Positions 33,075 to 41,636 of a stretch of 64,000 bases of DNA are shown piece after piece (position 1 is the first letter of the stretch; every line of letters begins with the position of its first letter). The notes under the pieces were generated by a model, which had not been told where the DNA came from, made no database searches, and saw only the letters and a program-made list of their open reading frames with translations. Position numbers and translations under genes: made by a program. The stretch comes from Paenibacillus woosongensis. Lineage in GTDB: Bacteria > Bacillota > Bacilli > Paenibacillales > Paenibacillaceae. The stretch is from positions 1,302,001 through 1,366,000 of the forward strand of contig NZ_CP126084.1 of assembly GCF_030122845.1 (NCBI RefSeq), given 5' to 3'.

Positions 33075-33593
33075 TTGGAATATTTTATCCTGGAGCAGGA
33101 TCGTAGGTTAGGCAGCTTGGATGGGATGATCACTTTTTCAGAGCAAATGAAGCAGGGTTATGAGTTCGCCAAAGATGAGGAAGTTGTATTTGTCAATTCG
33201 TCAAAGGCATTGGAATATGGATGCATTTTGGAGAAGCCTGATTTACTTGTTTCTGATGAAGTATACCAAATTCTGAACCGATATGAGCGCGGTTTAGCTC
33301 ATAAGAAGGTCATTGTGATAGATATGGCGCGTAATGGTCAGATACATTATTATTTTCCAAAGTTCACGGAAGTACCTTGTAGTAACCAAGAATCTGTCAA
33401 GAAAAATGCTGAGGACACAGAGAAAATAGATCATTTTACGGTAGATGAAAAGCTTATTGAGGGTTTAAGCATGTTCAAGCTGAAATTTTTCCGTAAATCC
33501 TACTTGGTTGTGCGACTTGATGTGGCGGAAGGAATGCTGCGGACAAGCTTGTATGGCTTAAATGTAAGAAGAATTCTTATTAATGGCAGGTGA
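33075..33593 (+). CDS. Imm11-like (DUF1629-type) protein, copy 2
   Basis: TTG 33075 lies 8 bases after GAGGAG and makes the start (EYFILEQDRR) agree with copy 1 (PYYLLTEDRR), so it was preferred to the longer frame from 33054. The 172-residue product has KPDLLVSDEVYQIL in the central part and a closing RLDVAEGMLRTSLYG helix, both shared with copy 1 in outline. Role: possible adaptor or chaperone of the VgrG/PAAR/toxin complex, inferred from its fixed place. Confidence 0.62.
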   Translation: MEYFILEQDRRLGSLDGMITFSEQMKQGYEFAKDEEVVFVNSSKALEYGCILEKPDLLVSDEVYQILNRYERGLAHKKVIVIDMARNGQIHYYFPKFTEVPCSNQESVKKNAEDTEKIDHFTVDEKLIEGLSMFKLKFFRKSYLVVRLDVAEGMLRTSLYGLNVRRILINGR

Positions 33594-33600
33594 ATGAAAA

Positions 33601-34314
33601 GTGGATAAAATCTACACGAGCTTTTTAAAACAAAGCACGATAAGTGAATTAATGAACGCCCCTTGGAGGACGGAAAGCAAGCGGGAAACCTATGTAACTC
33701 GAGGAGCTTACATGTATTGTACGATGGGAACCCATGAAGAAGTGCTAAATCAGCTTGAACCAAACGGCGTGTATATTAACCAAAATAAGATGATGACCGT
33801 AAAAGATTGCGTAACGTCAAAATCAGAAGAAAAAACCTTTCGGGGATTTCCGATTGAGGAGCTTAAGGGTGAAATGGATGGAAACTTTTATTCTTTTGGT
33901 TTTTGTCGAAGCCCGCAAAATCCAATGAAAATAGCCCATGTGGCGACAGGAGATTCGGGACCAAGTTATATATACAACTACGATCCAGATACCAAGGTTA
34001 TGCCTCCTCCTGAAGAACAATATAAAATTTTCCCATGTGTTCCTAAATTGATTCCTCACTTAAAGACAGGACCAATAGGATTTGATGAGGGAATGAATAC
34101 TTCTGTGAAGAGGGTTCCTAATCTTGTAGAAATCATGTCGAGTTTAGCCAAACTTTCGGAAGGGGTAGAGTGGGACAACGGAAGTTCAAATGTCATGATC
34201 GATGGAGTACCCGCACTTACCACAAAGTCATGTTTAACTTGCAAATATGGAGGGAAGATTCAGATCTTAACGAACGGAATGGAACCAACGCCTCCCGAAT
34301 TTCTAGAAAGATAA
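33601..34314 (+). CDS. DUF4280 PAAR-like tip protein, copy 2 (long form)
   Basis: This 237-residue product has the DUF4280 halves YVTRGAYMYCTMGTHEEVL...NGVYI and VPALTTKSCLTCKYGGKIQI, as in copy 1. They are separated by an insertion of about 90 residues (near 75-165) rich in Pro and aromatic residues, with FGFC retained. GTG 33601 follows GCAGGTGA. The insertion could place an extra arm on the tip or contact the partner VgrG at 34340. Confidence 0.8.
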   Translation: MDKIYTSFLKQSTISELMNAPWRTESKRETYVTRGAYMYCTMGTHEEVLNQLEPNGVYINQNKMMTVKDCVTSKSEEKTFRGFPIEELKGEMDGNFYSFGFCRSPQNPMKIAHVATGDSGPSYIYNYDPDTKVMPPPEEQYKIFPCVPKLIPHLKTGPIGFDEGMNTSVKRVPNLVEIMSSLAKLSEGVEWDNGSSNVMIDGVPALTTKSCLTCKYGGKIQILTNGMEPTPPEFLER

Positions 34315-34339
34315 TATCTTAAGAAAGGAGGCAGTTAAC

Positions 34340-37300
34340 ATGAAATTATGGCGTGATATAGATGGTTTTCAAATTGAACTGCCATATGATCTATCAACTG
34401 TCCGTAGTTTCCGGATTGTTCGCAAATTTAATGATCATGCCCGTTGTTATATTTCAACAACCATGTCTGAGGAGCAAGCCGACTTATGCTTAAGAAATGG
34501 TACGTACCGAGATAGCTTGCTTATTCGTAAATCTACCGAGCAGGGGAATGAGTACCTGTTTGCAGGCGGAATCTCCAATATCGATATTCAGATGGAAGAT
34601 GGTATTCCGCATGTGACCATAGAAGGGTTGTCGCGAACCTTTGAAATGGATCGCCATTTGGAGAGCCGTTCTTTTCAGAACAAATATCTGACTTATACGG
34701 ATTTGATTCGGCAGATTGCCCATCTGTATCCCGGAGGGGATGCCCAGAATGAAGCGACGTCCCCCGAAGCGACGATTGGTCAGCTCATCGTGCAATATGA
34801 AGAGACGAATTGGCAGTTTTTAAAAAGACTGGCATCGCGGATCGGTACGGTAATCCTTCCCGATGTAGTTATGGATGCGCCTCGGGTTTATTTTGGTGTA
34901 CCTGATTTCTCTTGGGGTAAAGTTATCCGGTCCCATCATTATTCGATCATTAAAGATCGGGAGAACTTTCTTGATATTCAAGCAAATTCGGACGTGAGTT
35001 CAGCCTTGGGGGAATCCGACTTTGTCAGTTACCGGGTACATACGAACCAGTACTGCCAGGTGGGGGACAACGTTTCCTTTAAGGGACAGATGTGGGTGGT
35101 TACGGAGTCCGTGATTACCTATGAGTCTGGTTTAATCTATTATGAGTATGTTCTGGTACAGCGAGCGGCACTTCGGCGTAAGGTAAGAACGAATCGTGCC
35201 ATCCAGGGAGTTGCCCTTGAAGGACGCGTTATGAAACGCGGAAACAACATGGTTAAGGTACATTTGGATATTGATCATGACCATGACGAACGAGGAAATT
35301 GGTGGTTCCCGTATTCGCCAGAAGGCAATAACATCTTCCACTGCATGCCGGAGGAAGGGGCGCGCATCAAAGTTTATTTTCCAGAGGGAACGGAGAAAAA
35401 GGCGATTGCCATCAATTCGGTACGGGGGAAAAGCGAAGAGATGAAGTCGCGCACCGTCTTCCAGAAGCCGACCACAAAGGTGTTTCACATGCCTGGAGCG
35501 GCGAAGATGGAACTTGGTGAAGACGGTGTGTTATTCGAGAAAAATACCGTCAGTTTAACTCTAGATGGGAATAATATTTCATTAAACGCTACGGAATCAA
35601 TTCTCGTAGTAGCGTCTGATGAAATCGAACTAGGTGGCCAGAATGTGCCAGAGCATATTAAGCTCGTGGCTAATGAGACGATTACCTTCTTCACGAACAC
35701 GGAGCATTATATGGAAATCCGGCCGGAATATGTGGGGATTAGAGGAAAGAAAGTGAATTTCGAGAGAGTCGAGATGGACTTTCTGGACATGCTTACGGAT
35801 GAAGAGCTTGAGAAGTTGTATGTGGATAATGAATTAGAGGTAGCTAATAAAGAAAGAAAAAAGAATCGAAGATATTCTAACGGATTTTCTAAACCGGCTT
35901 ATCATTGGACGGAAGAAGTTCAACAAAAAATTTCAAACGATGCCATTGCTCGATTACAAAATCCGAAAACTAGAGAAAGTGCTAAGGAATCATTAAAAGC
36001 GCTAGGTGAAGACGAGCTACAGAGGCGCTATAAAGAAAAGTTCATCGCATCCCCACCTAAGCCAAAGAAAAAGTCGAAAAAGGAAAGAGCCCAAGAACAG
36101 CAAGAATATGCGGAGTTTTATCAAGACTACATAGATATACGAAGTGGTAAGAAGGCACCGCCTAAGCAGCCAACCTCCCCATGGAAAGCTGTAAAGGAAC
36201 AACTACCGATAAAGGAATTGAAGGCTCATATAGAGAATCAATCTAAAGATAATGAGATTTTACGGGGACTTGTGGATGTATCAAAAGCATTATCTGGTTC
36301 GGTAGAAAAATGGGGGGATCGTTGGGAGGAGCAAAGAGAGGAACGTCAATTAAATGAGCTAATTCCGCTGGTACCAGAATATCTTAGCAAATTCCCGGAT
36401 GAGGGAATTTATCTTTCACGTTTTACCTTTGGGGAGCTTGTAAGAAAGAAGCAAAAAATGATGGCAGAACTCAACTTAATGTTTGGAGTCGTAGCTGTCG
36501 TAGGCGCTTTTTTCACCGCAGGAGGCTCGTTGTATCTATTAGCTATAGCCAACGGGGTTTGGGGCGTTGCTCAAATTGGTGTTAGTACCATGCAACTGAG
36601 GGATTTAAATGATGGAGTAATTACAGAGGCAAGCTTCCTTGGAATCAATCAGGAAATGCTGGATGTGACGGGGTTAATGCTAGGAGTGGTGGATTTAGCG
36701 GTACTCGGAAATAGTCTGTTGAAAGGGGCAAAAGGGACTTTTAATGCTAAGTACGTGAAGGGCGTTAACGACATATCTCCACCAAAAACTAAACTATGGA
36801 GTGAAGCTCGGAGGAAGTTGGATGATCAACTTGGAAGAGCAGTTGAAGAAGGCAAATCTTTATTGAGTGAATATAGTAAATTAATTAATCGGAAAAACTA
36901 CGACTGGGTGCCTGTAGGCCAGCTTGACACCGGTAATGGTACAGTTGGAGGATTTAAACAACTTGTCCGTACTGGTGATGAGCCGCTCTTCATGTTTTCT
37001 AAGGGGACGGGAGAAGTTCCACATATTAAACCAATTGAACCTAGAGGAGAGCCTATAAAATTTGAACCTGTTCTTAAACAGGAAAAACTGGCTCAAAAAA
37101 CATATGATAGGTTAAGAGGATCAGGATTGGATATGAATGAACTTGAGGTTTTCTCCAATAATACTGGTCTTAGTTTGGATGAAGCTATTGAACTAAAGAA
37201 GCATCTTTTTTTAACGGAACATGTTAATATGCCGGATCCTGTTTCTGGAAAGTATTATTATACAGGTTATTTTCATCCGGATATGCACATTGCTTATGGA

Positions 37301-37540
37301 TGGGAAAAAGCACTCAAAGGGGAGTTAGCACCTAATGAGAAAGCTTGGTTTAGGCAATTAGCAGACCATGAACTAGCGGAAAGTAAGTTGATGCAAGATG
37401 GAATACCATATCGTAAAATTGAATCATGGAATCCAAAAGAGGGATTAACCGGAAAGCCCCCTAATCAAGGGGCTCATGATCTTGCTCCTCCCCCACCTAA
37501 GGATTTCCCAGACTTTTCCCCTGACGAGACTTTATTATAG
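34340..37540 (+). CDS. VgrG spike with C-terminal toxin of unknown type (VgrG3)
   Basis: AAAGGAGG precedes the ATG; the product has 1066 residues. The gp27-like base carries QYEETNWQFLKRLASR, the OB-like domain ends in MPEEGARIKVYFP, and the needle follows to about 480. A charged helical linker (480-690) and a hydrophobic helical pair (about 715-800, VVAVVGAFFTAGGSLYLLA) come next. The final 150 residues form a separate domain with YYYTGYFHPDMHIAYGW and DHELAESKLM (near 1010), then GAHDLAP. The HELAE string could be a zincin-like metal site, but the second His is Glu, so the activity is uncertain. The next gene is the probable immunity partner. Confidence 0.82.
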   Translation: MKLWRDIDGFQIELPYDLSTVRSFRIVRKFNDHARCYISTTMSEEQADLCLRNGTYRDSLLIRKSTEQGNEYLFAGGISNIDIQMEDGIPHVTIEGLSRTFEMDRHLESRSFQNKYLTYTDLIRQIAHLYPGGDAQNEATSPEATIGQLIVQYEETNWQFLKRLASRIGTVILPDVVMDAPRVYFGVPDFSWGKVIRSHHYSIIKDRENFLDIQANSDVSSALGESDFVSYRVHTNQYCQVGDNVSFKGQMWVVTESVITYESGLIYYEYVLVQRAALRRKVRTNRAIQGVALEGRVMKRGNNMVKVHLDIDHDHDERGNWWFPYSPEGNNIFHCMPEEGARIKVYFPEGTEKKAIAINSVRGKSEEMKSRTVFQKPTTKVFHMPGAAKMELGEDGVLFEKNTVSLTLDGNNISLNATESILVVASDEIELGGQNVPEHIKLVANETITFFTNTEHYMEIRPEYVGIRGKKVNFERVEMDFLDMLTDEELEKLYVDNELEVANKERKKNRRYSNGFSKPAYHWTEEVQQKISNDAIARLQNPKTRESAKESLKALGEDELQRRYKEKFIASPPKPKKKSKKERAQEQQEYAEFYQDYIDIRSGKKAPPKQPTSPWKAVKEQLPIKELKAHIENQSKDNEILRGLVDVSKALSGSVEKWGDRWEEQREERQLNELIPLVPEYLSKFPDEGIYLSRFTFGELVRKKQKMMAELNLMFGVVAVVGAFFTAGGSLYLLAIANGVWGVAQIGVSTMQLRDLNDGVITEASFLGINQEMLDVTGLMLGVVDLAVLGNSLLKGAKGTFNAKYVKGVNDISPPKTKLWSEARRKLDDQLGRAVEEGKSLLSEYSKLINRKNYDWVPVGQLDTGNGTVGGFKQLVRTGDEPLFMFSKGTGEVPHIKPIEPRGEPIKFEPVLKQEKLAQKTYDRLRGSGLDMNELEVFSNNTGLSLDEAIELKKHLFLTEHVNMPDPVSGKYYYTGYFHPDMHIAYGWEKALKGELAPNEKAWFRQLADHELAESKLMQDGIPYRKIESWNPKEGLTGKPPNQGAHDLAPPPPKDFPDFSPDETLL

Positions 37541-37576
37541 AATTATATGGTATGTTTATTAAAGGAGGATGTCTAA

Positions 37577-38098
37577 TTGAATCAGTTATTTGAAGAAGCT
37601 AGAGCTATAATTAAAAGCATTAATTGGGAAAAGGAAGAACCAAATAGACCTTCACACGGAGTATTGCTATATGAGTTCCTAAGGAGAGCCTCTCAATTTT
37701 ATGATTATATTAATCAAGAACCCGGCAAGAGATTAGCGATTTTTAGTGCTTCAGATATGTGTGGTATAAAGTTACCAATTGATATTTATAAATATTGTGA
37801 TGAATTAAACGAAATTAAAGATGAGTCGCTGGTCAAATCAGCCTGCAAAAGTTACTTAGAATGGGCATATTTATCTGGTGAGAATGAATCAATAGCGCTT
37901 ACATTCCAAAATCTATATGAACCGCTTATAAAGTTTTTCAATAGAGGAGGAAGGATAAGATATCACAATGGTGAATTAGTTTATGGATGGGCTTCTCGGG
38001 CTAGGATTGTATCTACAGAAATGAGTACGGTTGAACTTGAAGATATCAGCGATAGTACATTGGATCAACTTGATAAAGACTGGAATGAAACAATTTAA
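37577..38098 (+). CDS. Predicted immunity protein for the VgrG3 toxin
   Basis: TTG 37577 follows AAAGGAGG by 8 bases; the product has 173 residues and is acidic and soluble. The start (QLFEEARAIIKSINWEKEE) is helical and is followed by LYEFLRRASQFYDYIN and a late beta part (GGRIRYHNGELVYGW). I do not know the family. The evidence for immunity is its size, acidity and the 36-base distance from the toxin gene. Confidence 0.65.
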   Translation: MNQLFEEARAIIKSINWEKEEPNRPSHGVLLYEFLRRASQFYDYINQEPGKRLAIFSASDMCGIKLPIDIYKYCDELNEIKDESLVKSACKSYLEWAYLSGENESIALTFQNLYEPLIKFFNRGGRIRYHNGELVYGWASRARIVSTEMSTVELEDISDSTLDQLDKDWNETI

Positions 38099-38252
38099 GC
38101 AATGACTCTTTTTTAAATAATTACTAGTTATTGTTCAGTTTGAAAGCTACTTCATTCAAGAACTACCATCAACGTCACAATGCGAGCTGCCGAATTATGA
38201 TATCTTTTTATTCGTCGTCAAATTCCGAAATAATACAAACAAAAAGCGGCGG

Positions 38253-38381
38253 CTATTCAAAAATACCCCATCCAGTGCCAAATGAATCCATCAATTTACC
38301 AATAATATAACCCATGTAATACCCGTATGAAGATTTCGTCATTTTGTTTGTACGTACATCAAGTGCTTTAATTTTAAAACC
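38253..38381 (-). pseudogene. Possible coding scrap on the opposite strand
   Basis: The reverse strand reads LDVRTNKMTKSSYGYYMGY and continues to a stop after TGWGIFE. It has protein-like composition but no start or complete domain. The same stretch, more decayed, is at 30764-30880, and both are followed on the plus strand by a family terminator. The rest of the gap 38099-38617 shows no gene. Confidence 0.3.
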
Positions 38382-38406
38382 TAATTATCACTATTCCCTT
38401 ACACTT

Positions 38407-38454
38407 AACAGGTTGATTATGGTCAAATACTACCGTAATTGACCTGTTTTTTTT
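38407..38454. terminator. Terminator hairpin, family copy 5
   Basis: AACAGGTTGATTATGGT pairs with ACCGTAATTGACCTGTT, followed by a run of T. It is the last member of the family in this window. Confidence 0.75.
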
Positions 38455-38617
38455 GGTTATGTTCGCTTTCTCACAGTTTTTGAAATCAATCGCAACTGTA
38501 GCCCTAACGTAATAATATTGATCAGGTAGAAATTTTTATTAGTACAGATTACTGCCAACTGTATGTTTACACTAAATGTGATGGAATGAAATTTATTGAA
38601 ATGGGGGTCGGTGACTA

Positions 38618-39859
38618 ATGCTGCCTGAGTCAAAAAACAATAAAAAAATGTCTATGACTCAACGATGGGAACTTGATGAAGATATTCAAGCGAATAGTGT
38701 TTCCCAGTGTTTTTATTGTACTAATTTAAGAAGTAATGACTGTTGTTTAGCTTTTCCACAAGGGATTCCTAAGGAAATTATAAATAATCTGGTCCTTCAT
38801 AGATCAAATTATTTAAATGATAATGGAATTAATTTTTCACCGATTGAAGAAAGGTACGGGAAAACTAAATTCAAGCCTTTGAGTAGTAGAGGTACTACTA
38901 CAATACCCAATAAAGTTTTAGATGGGTTGATGGGGTTTTGTGTTGGAGATGCATTAGGAGTACCGGTTGAGTTTAGTTCAAGAGAAGCATTAAGAAAGAA
39001 CCCCATTTTAGGGATGAGTGGTTACGGTACTTACGATCAGCCTGCAGGAACTTGGTCGGATGATAGTTCTTTGACTTTTTGTTTAGGAGAAAGTTGATGT
39101 AATGGTTATTATATTTCTGATATTGCGGATAAAATGAAAAAATGGTTCGAACAATCATATTGGACCCCGCATGGTGAAGTATTTGACATTGGAAGAACTA
39201 CATTGGATTCTATAAAGAAATTAATTGAGGGTAGAAATCCTTCAGATACTGGTGGTAAACAAGTTAATGATAACGGTAACGGATCATTAATGAGAATTCT
39301 CCCACTAGCTTATTATTTGCAGCATACGGAGGATGAAGAATATAAATATCAAGTTATTCAAGATGTCTCAAAAATTACACATGGGCATCCTAGATCAATT
39401 TTAGCTTGTTCAATATATGTTGAATTTGCTGTATTACTTTTAAAAGGGTTGTCTCTTCAAGAAGCTTTTAATGACATGAGAAATAACATTTTGAATTTCT
39501 TTTGCAAAAAAGAGCCCTTTTCACATGAACTTGAGTACTTTGAAAGAATATTTACAGGGAACTTAGTGGAACTTGCTGAAGAAGAAATAAACTCATCAGG
39601 GTACGTTATAGATACATTAGAAGCGGGTTTTTGGTGTTTATTAACTACAAATGATTATAAAAATGCTGTATTAAAGGCTGTGAACTTAGGTGATGATACC
39701 GATACTACAGCTGCAGTGACTGGAGGTTTGGCTGGCATATATTATGGTATTGAGCAAATCCCTATGGAATGGATTAACGAAATAGCTAAACGTGAGAAAA
39801 TTGTTGAATTAGCAAATAAAATGCATAATGTCTTTAAAAAAAGTAATGATGCGAAATAA
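38618..39859 (+). pseudogene. ADP-ribosylglycohydrolase (DraG/ARH) with in-frame stop
   Basis: The reading frame is that of one protein of about 413 residues. An N-terminal Cys-rich stretch (CFYC, CCLAFPQGIP) is followed by the ARH domain: LDGLMGFCVGDALGVPVEF, then WSDDSSLTFCLGES, DNGNGSLMRILPLA and GDDTDTTAAVTGGLAG. The Asp pairs that bind two Mg ions are all present. A TGA at 39095-39097 interrupts the frame right after CLGES, where family members usually have Leu. The remainder continues in the same frame, so a single nonsense change (for example TTA to TGA) explains it. Such enzymes can serve as immunity against ADP-ribosylating toxins. It is probably dead, unless the stop is read through. 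Confidence 0.85.
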
Positions 39860-39948
39860 TTTTGCATAAATTAGGTGACGAGGCTTGTAAAAAACAACAA
39901 CAAACTCTGAACAAAATAATCAAGTCCATGGTCACGATCTCATTTTAG

Positions 39949-39992
39949 CCACAATACGAGAAAGCCGCTCGTATGTGGTTTTCTCTTTTTCT
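39949..39992 (+). terminator. Terminator after the glycohydrolase gene
   Basis: CCACAATACGAG pairs with CTCGTATGTGG, followed by TTTTCTCTTTTT. Confidence 0.8.
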
Positions 39993-40120
39993 GCTAGTAG
40001 TGAAAATTAATAGAATTACTGTAGCTATTGGAAGTCGTTATTCCTAGGTATACGCTATGTATTGCCAGATACAGTGGGAAATTTATTAGAAGCAAAAATG
40101 ATAAAGAGGATTACAACATA

Positions 40121-40354
40121 ATGAAGATAAAAGATCTAGAGCAAGAATTAATAGCAATTAATGTTCCTAAGGATATATATTCGATATTAAAAGGGGGGCT
40201 TCCAAATGAACAGTATTGTATAAGTAAAGATGGCGATAATTGGGAGGTGTATTATAGCGAAAGAGGAAACAAATCAGGATTAATAATTTTTGATAATGAA
40301 GATATGGCTTGTGAATATTTCTATAAAACAGTGGCGAAATATGCAAAAGGTTAG
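40121..40354 (+). CDS. Small orphan immunity-type protein, 77 residues
   Basis: ATG 40121 follows AAGAGGA and was preferred to the longer frame from 40028, which lacks a site. The product is short, with PKDIYSILKGGLPNEQYC and WEVYYSERGNKSGLIIFD, then a helix ending in YFYKTVAKY. Proteins with this ending are frequent among polymorphic-toxin immunity genes in Firmicutes, as far as I recall. No toxin is next to it. Confidence 0.6.
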   Translation: MKIKDLEQELIAINVPKDIYSILKGGLPNEQYCISKDGDNWEVYYSERGNKSGLIIFDNEDMACEYFYKTVAKYAKG

Positions 40355-40482
40355 CATCAAGAAGTTGTCTAATAGTGTATGTTAGTGGAGGGCATAGCCC
40401 AAGCAAAGGGACAAAATACGGTTTTACAATACAAATAACAAACTAAAAATTAAAGTCTTAACAAACATACTTGATAGACTTT

Positions 40483-40528
40483 CAAAAGCTCTTTCCAACC
40501 TGAAGTATAAGTAGGAATGAGCTTTTTT
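40483..40528 (+). terminator. Terminator in the 40.4 to 40.8 kb gap
   Basis: AAAAGCTCTTTCC pairs with GGAATGAGCTTTTTT. The rest of the gap up to the repressor end at 40766 shows no gene that I can support. Confidence 0.75.
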
Positions 40529-40765
40529 GCATGTCACAAACCGGTCTCTTCGTTCTAATTTATCGGTTGGCTTCCTCAGAAGAAAGTCAGAAACTTACAA
40601 AAAAAAGATTTTACAGATCAAAAAAGCAACCGGGAGAAGTTGCATCGCTTGAATATTATGGTCCACAATTAGATCTATTTCTTATGTAAGACTGATTGTG
40701 TTCGATCTAAGTCCCGTTTTTCTAGTCAACTTAGGTGAGACATTTCCTTTTACTTTGAGATTCCT

Positions 40766-40993
40766 TTAACGGTAATTAGAGTTGTCAGAGCGTCCTACAA
40801 GGTAGTCAAGGCTTACGTCAAAATAATCAGCCAGAGCATAAGCAATATCTAGGCTAGGGATTCGCGTTCCTCTTTCCCAATGACTTACAATAGATCTGTC
40901 AACTCCTAAAGAAGTGGCAATGTCTTGCTGTGAGATTGACTTTATAAGGCGTAAATTTTTAAAACGCTCCGCAAAAATTTCTCGATTAAACAT
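40766..40993 (-). CDS. XRE-family repressor 2
   Basis: This is a 75-residue helix-turn-helix protein (KSISQQDIATSLGVDRSIVSHWERGTR, then LDIAYALADYFDVSLDYLVGR), a typical SinR/CI-like fold. AAGGAG lies 7 bases before the ATG. Its divergent promoter at 41005-41033 carries two palindromes that are the likely operators. It parallels XRE repressor 1 at 31041 in place and orientation, though the proteins differ. Confidence 0.9.
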   Translation of the reverse strand: MFNREIFAERFKNLRLIKSISQQDIATSLGVDRSIVSHWERGTRIPSLDIAYALADYFDVSLDYLVGRSDNSNYR

Positions 40994-41004
40994 AAAACAG
41001 CTCC

Positions 41005-41061
41005 TTGACCGTGACTAAAAGTCACTGTATAATCAAAGTATGGATGGTGACTTTAAGTCAC
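41005..41061 (+). promoter_or_regulatory. Promoter with two palindromic operators, unit 2
   Basis: TTGACC (41005-41010) and TATAAT (41028-41033) are 17 bases apart. The palindrome GTGACTAAAAGTCAC (41011-41025) fills the spacer, and a second, GTGACTTTAAGTCAC (41047-41061), lies just downstream with centres 36 bases apart. A protein bound to either would block polymerase. The divergent XRE protein is the obvious candidate. Confidence 0.85.
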
Positions 41062-41185
41062 TGTTTGAATGAATACAATGTGATTAATAACTAAACAATG
41101 TAAATTTTTAGAGAAGCGAGATAATCATAAGTAAAAAATGAAGCGGCGCACCCTTAGTAAAGAACTCGCCACTACCTCTACGGAA

Positions 41186-41238
41186 CTGCCTGAAAGGCAG
41201 ACTGCACATTTAATCTATCATGTGTAGGTCTTTCTTTC
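41186..41238 (+). ncRNA. Structured 5' leader of DUF6809-like gene 2
   Basis: CTGCCTGAAAGGCAG is followed by a stem of GACTGCACA with TGTGTAGGTC and then a T-rich run. The stem matches the leader at 31566-31618, with wobble pairs in place of standard ones and an unlike loop, so the pairing rather than the sequence is conserved. Confidence 0.55.
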
Positions 41239-41274
41239 AAGAAGCCGCGCAATTCAATTGAAAGGAAGAGTAAA

Positions 41275-41562
41275 ATGAAAAGTGTTTTAGAGGCGTTGTA
41301 TTGTGGAGACATTCGCCCTGTAGAAACGATTGTGCCAACTGATCCCGAATATCGTGCATTAAACCGGAAAATATCCGAAGCCATAAAAACGTGGGAGAAG
41401 AAGTTATCAGCAACAGAATATAGTCAGCTTGAAGAATTACTTGATTTGCGAAGTAGGTCTTCTTCAATGTACGCTGAAGCTTCTTTTAATCATGGATTTC
41501 AACTTGGTGCACTATTGATAATAGAAATATATACAGCACGGAATGAGTTAGTGGGTAGTTAA
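41275..41562 (+). CDS. DUF6809-like small protein 2
   Basis: This 95-residue paralogue of the protein at 31653 starts MKSVLEALYCGDIRPVE and ends HGFQLGALLIIEIYTA. GAAAGGAAG precedes the ATG. It is the sole gene under the operator-bearing promoter, with a leader of about 235 bases. The function is unknown; conservation of both leader and protein argues that the unit moves or duplicates as a whole. Confidence 0.75.
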   Translation: MKSVLEALYCGDIRPVETIVPTDPEYRALNRKISEAIKTWEKKLSATEYSQLEELLDLRSRSSSMYAEASFNHGFQLGALLIIEIYTARNELVGS

Positions 41563-41636
41563 GCAGATTAGCTTCAATGTATAAGAAATAATTGGCGAAA
41601 CACAATTCACATACCAGTTTAAGAGGGGGAAATCTA

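Noticed and set aside
28637..38454. CRISPR array suggested by the repeated hairpins
   Set aside because: The copies are irregularly spaced over 10 kb, diverged and followed by T runs; no spacers or cas genes are seen.
39880..39950. Stretch reading NNQVHGHDL as a relic of the VgrG3 toxin end
   Set aside because: Only a few residues resemble GAHDLAP of VgrG3 and the DNA does not align; this is too weak to call.
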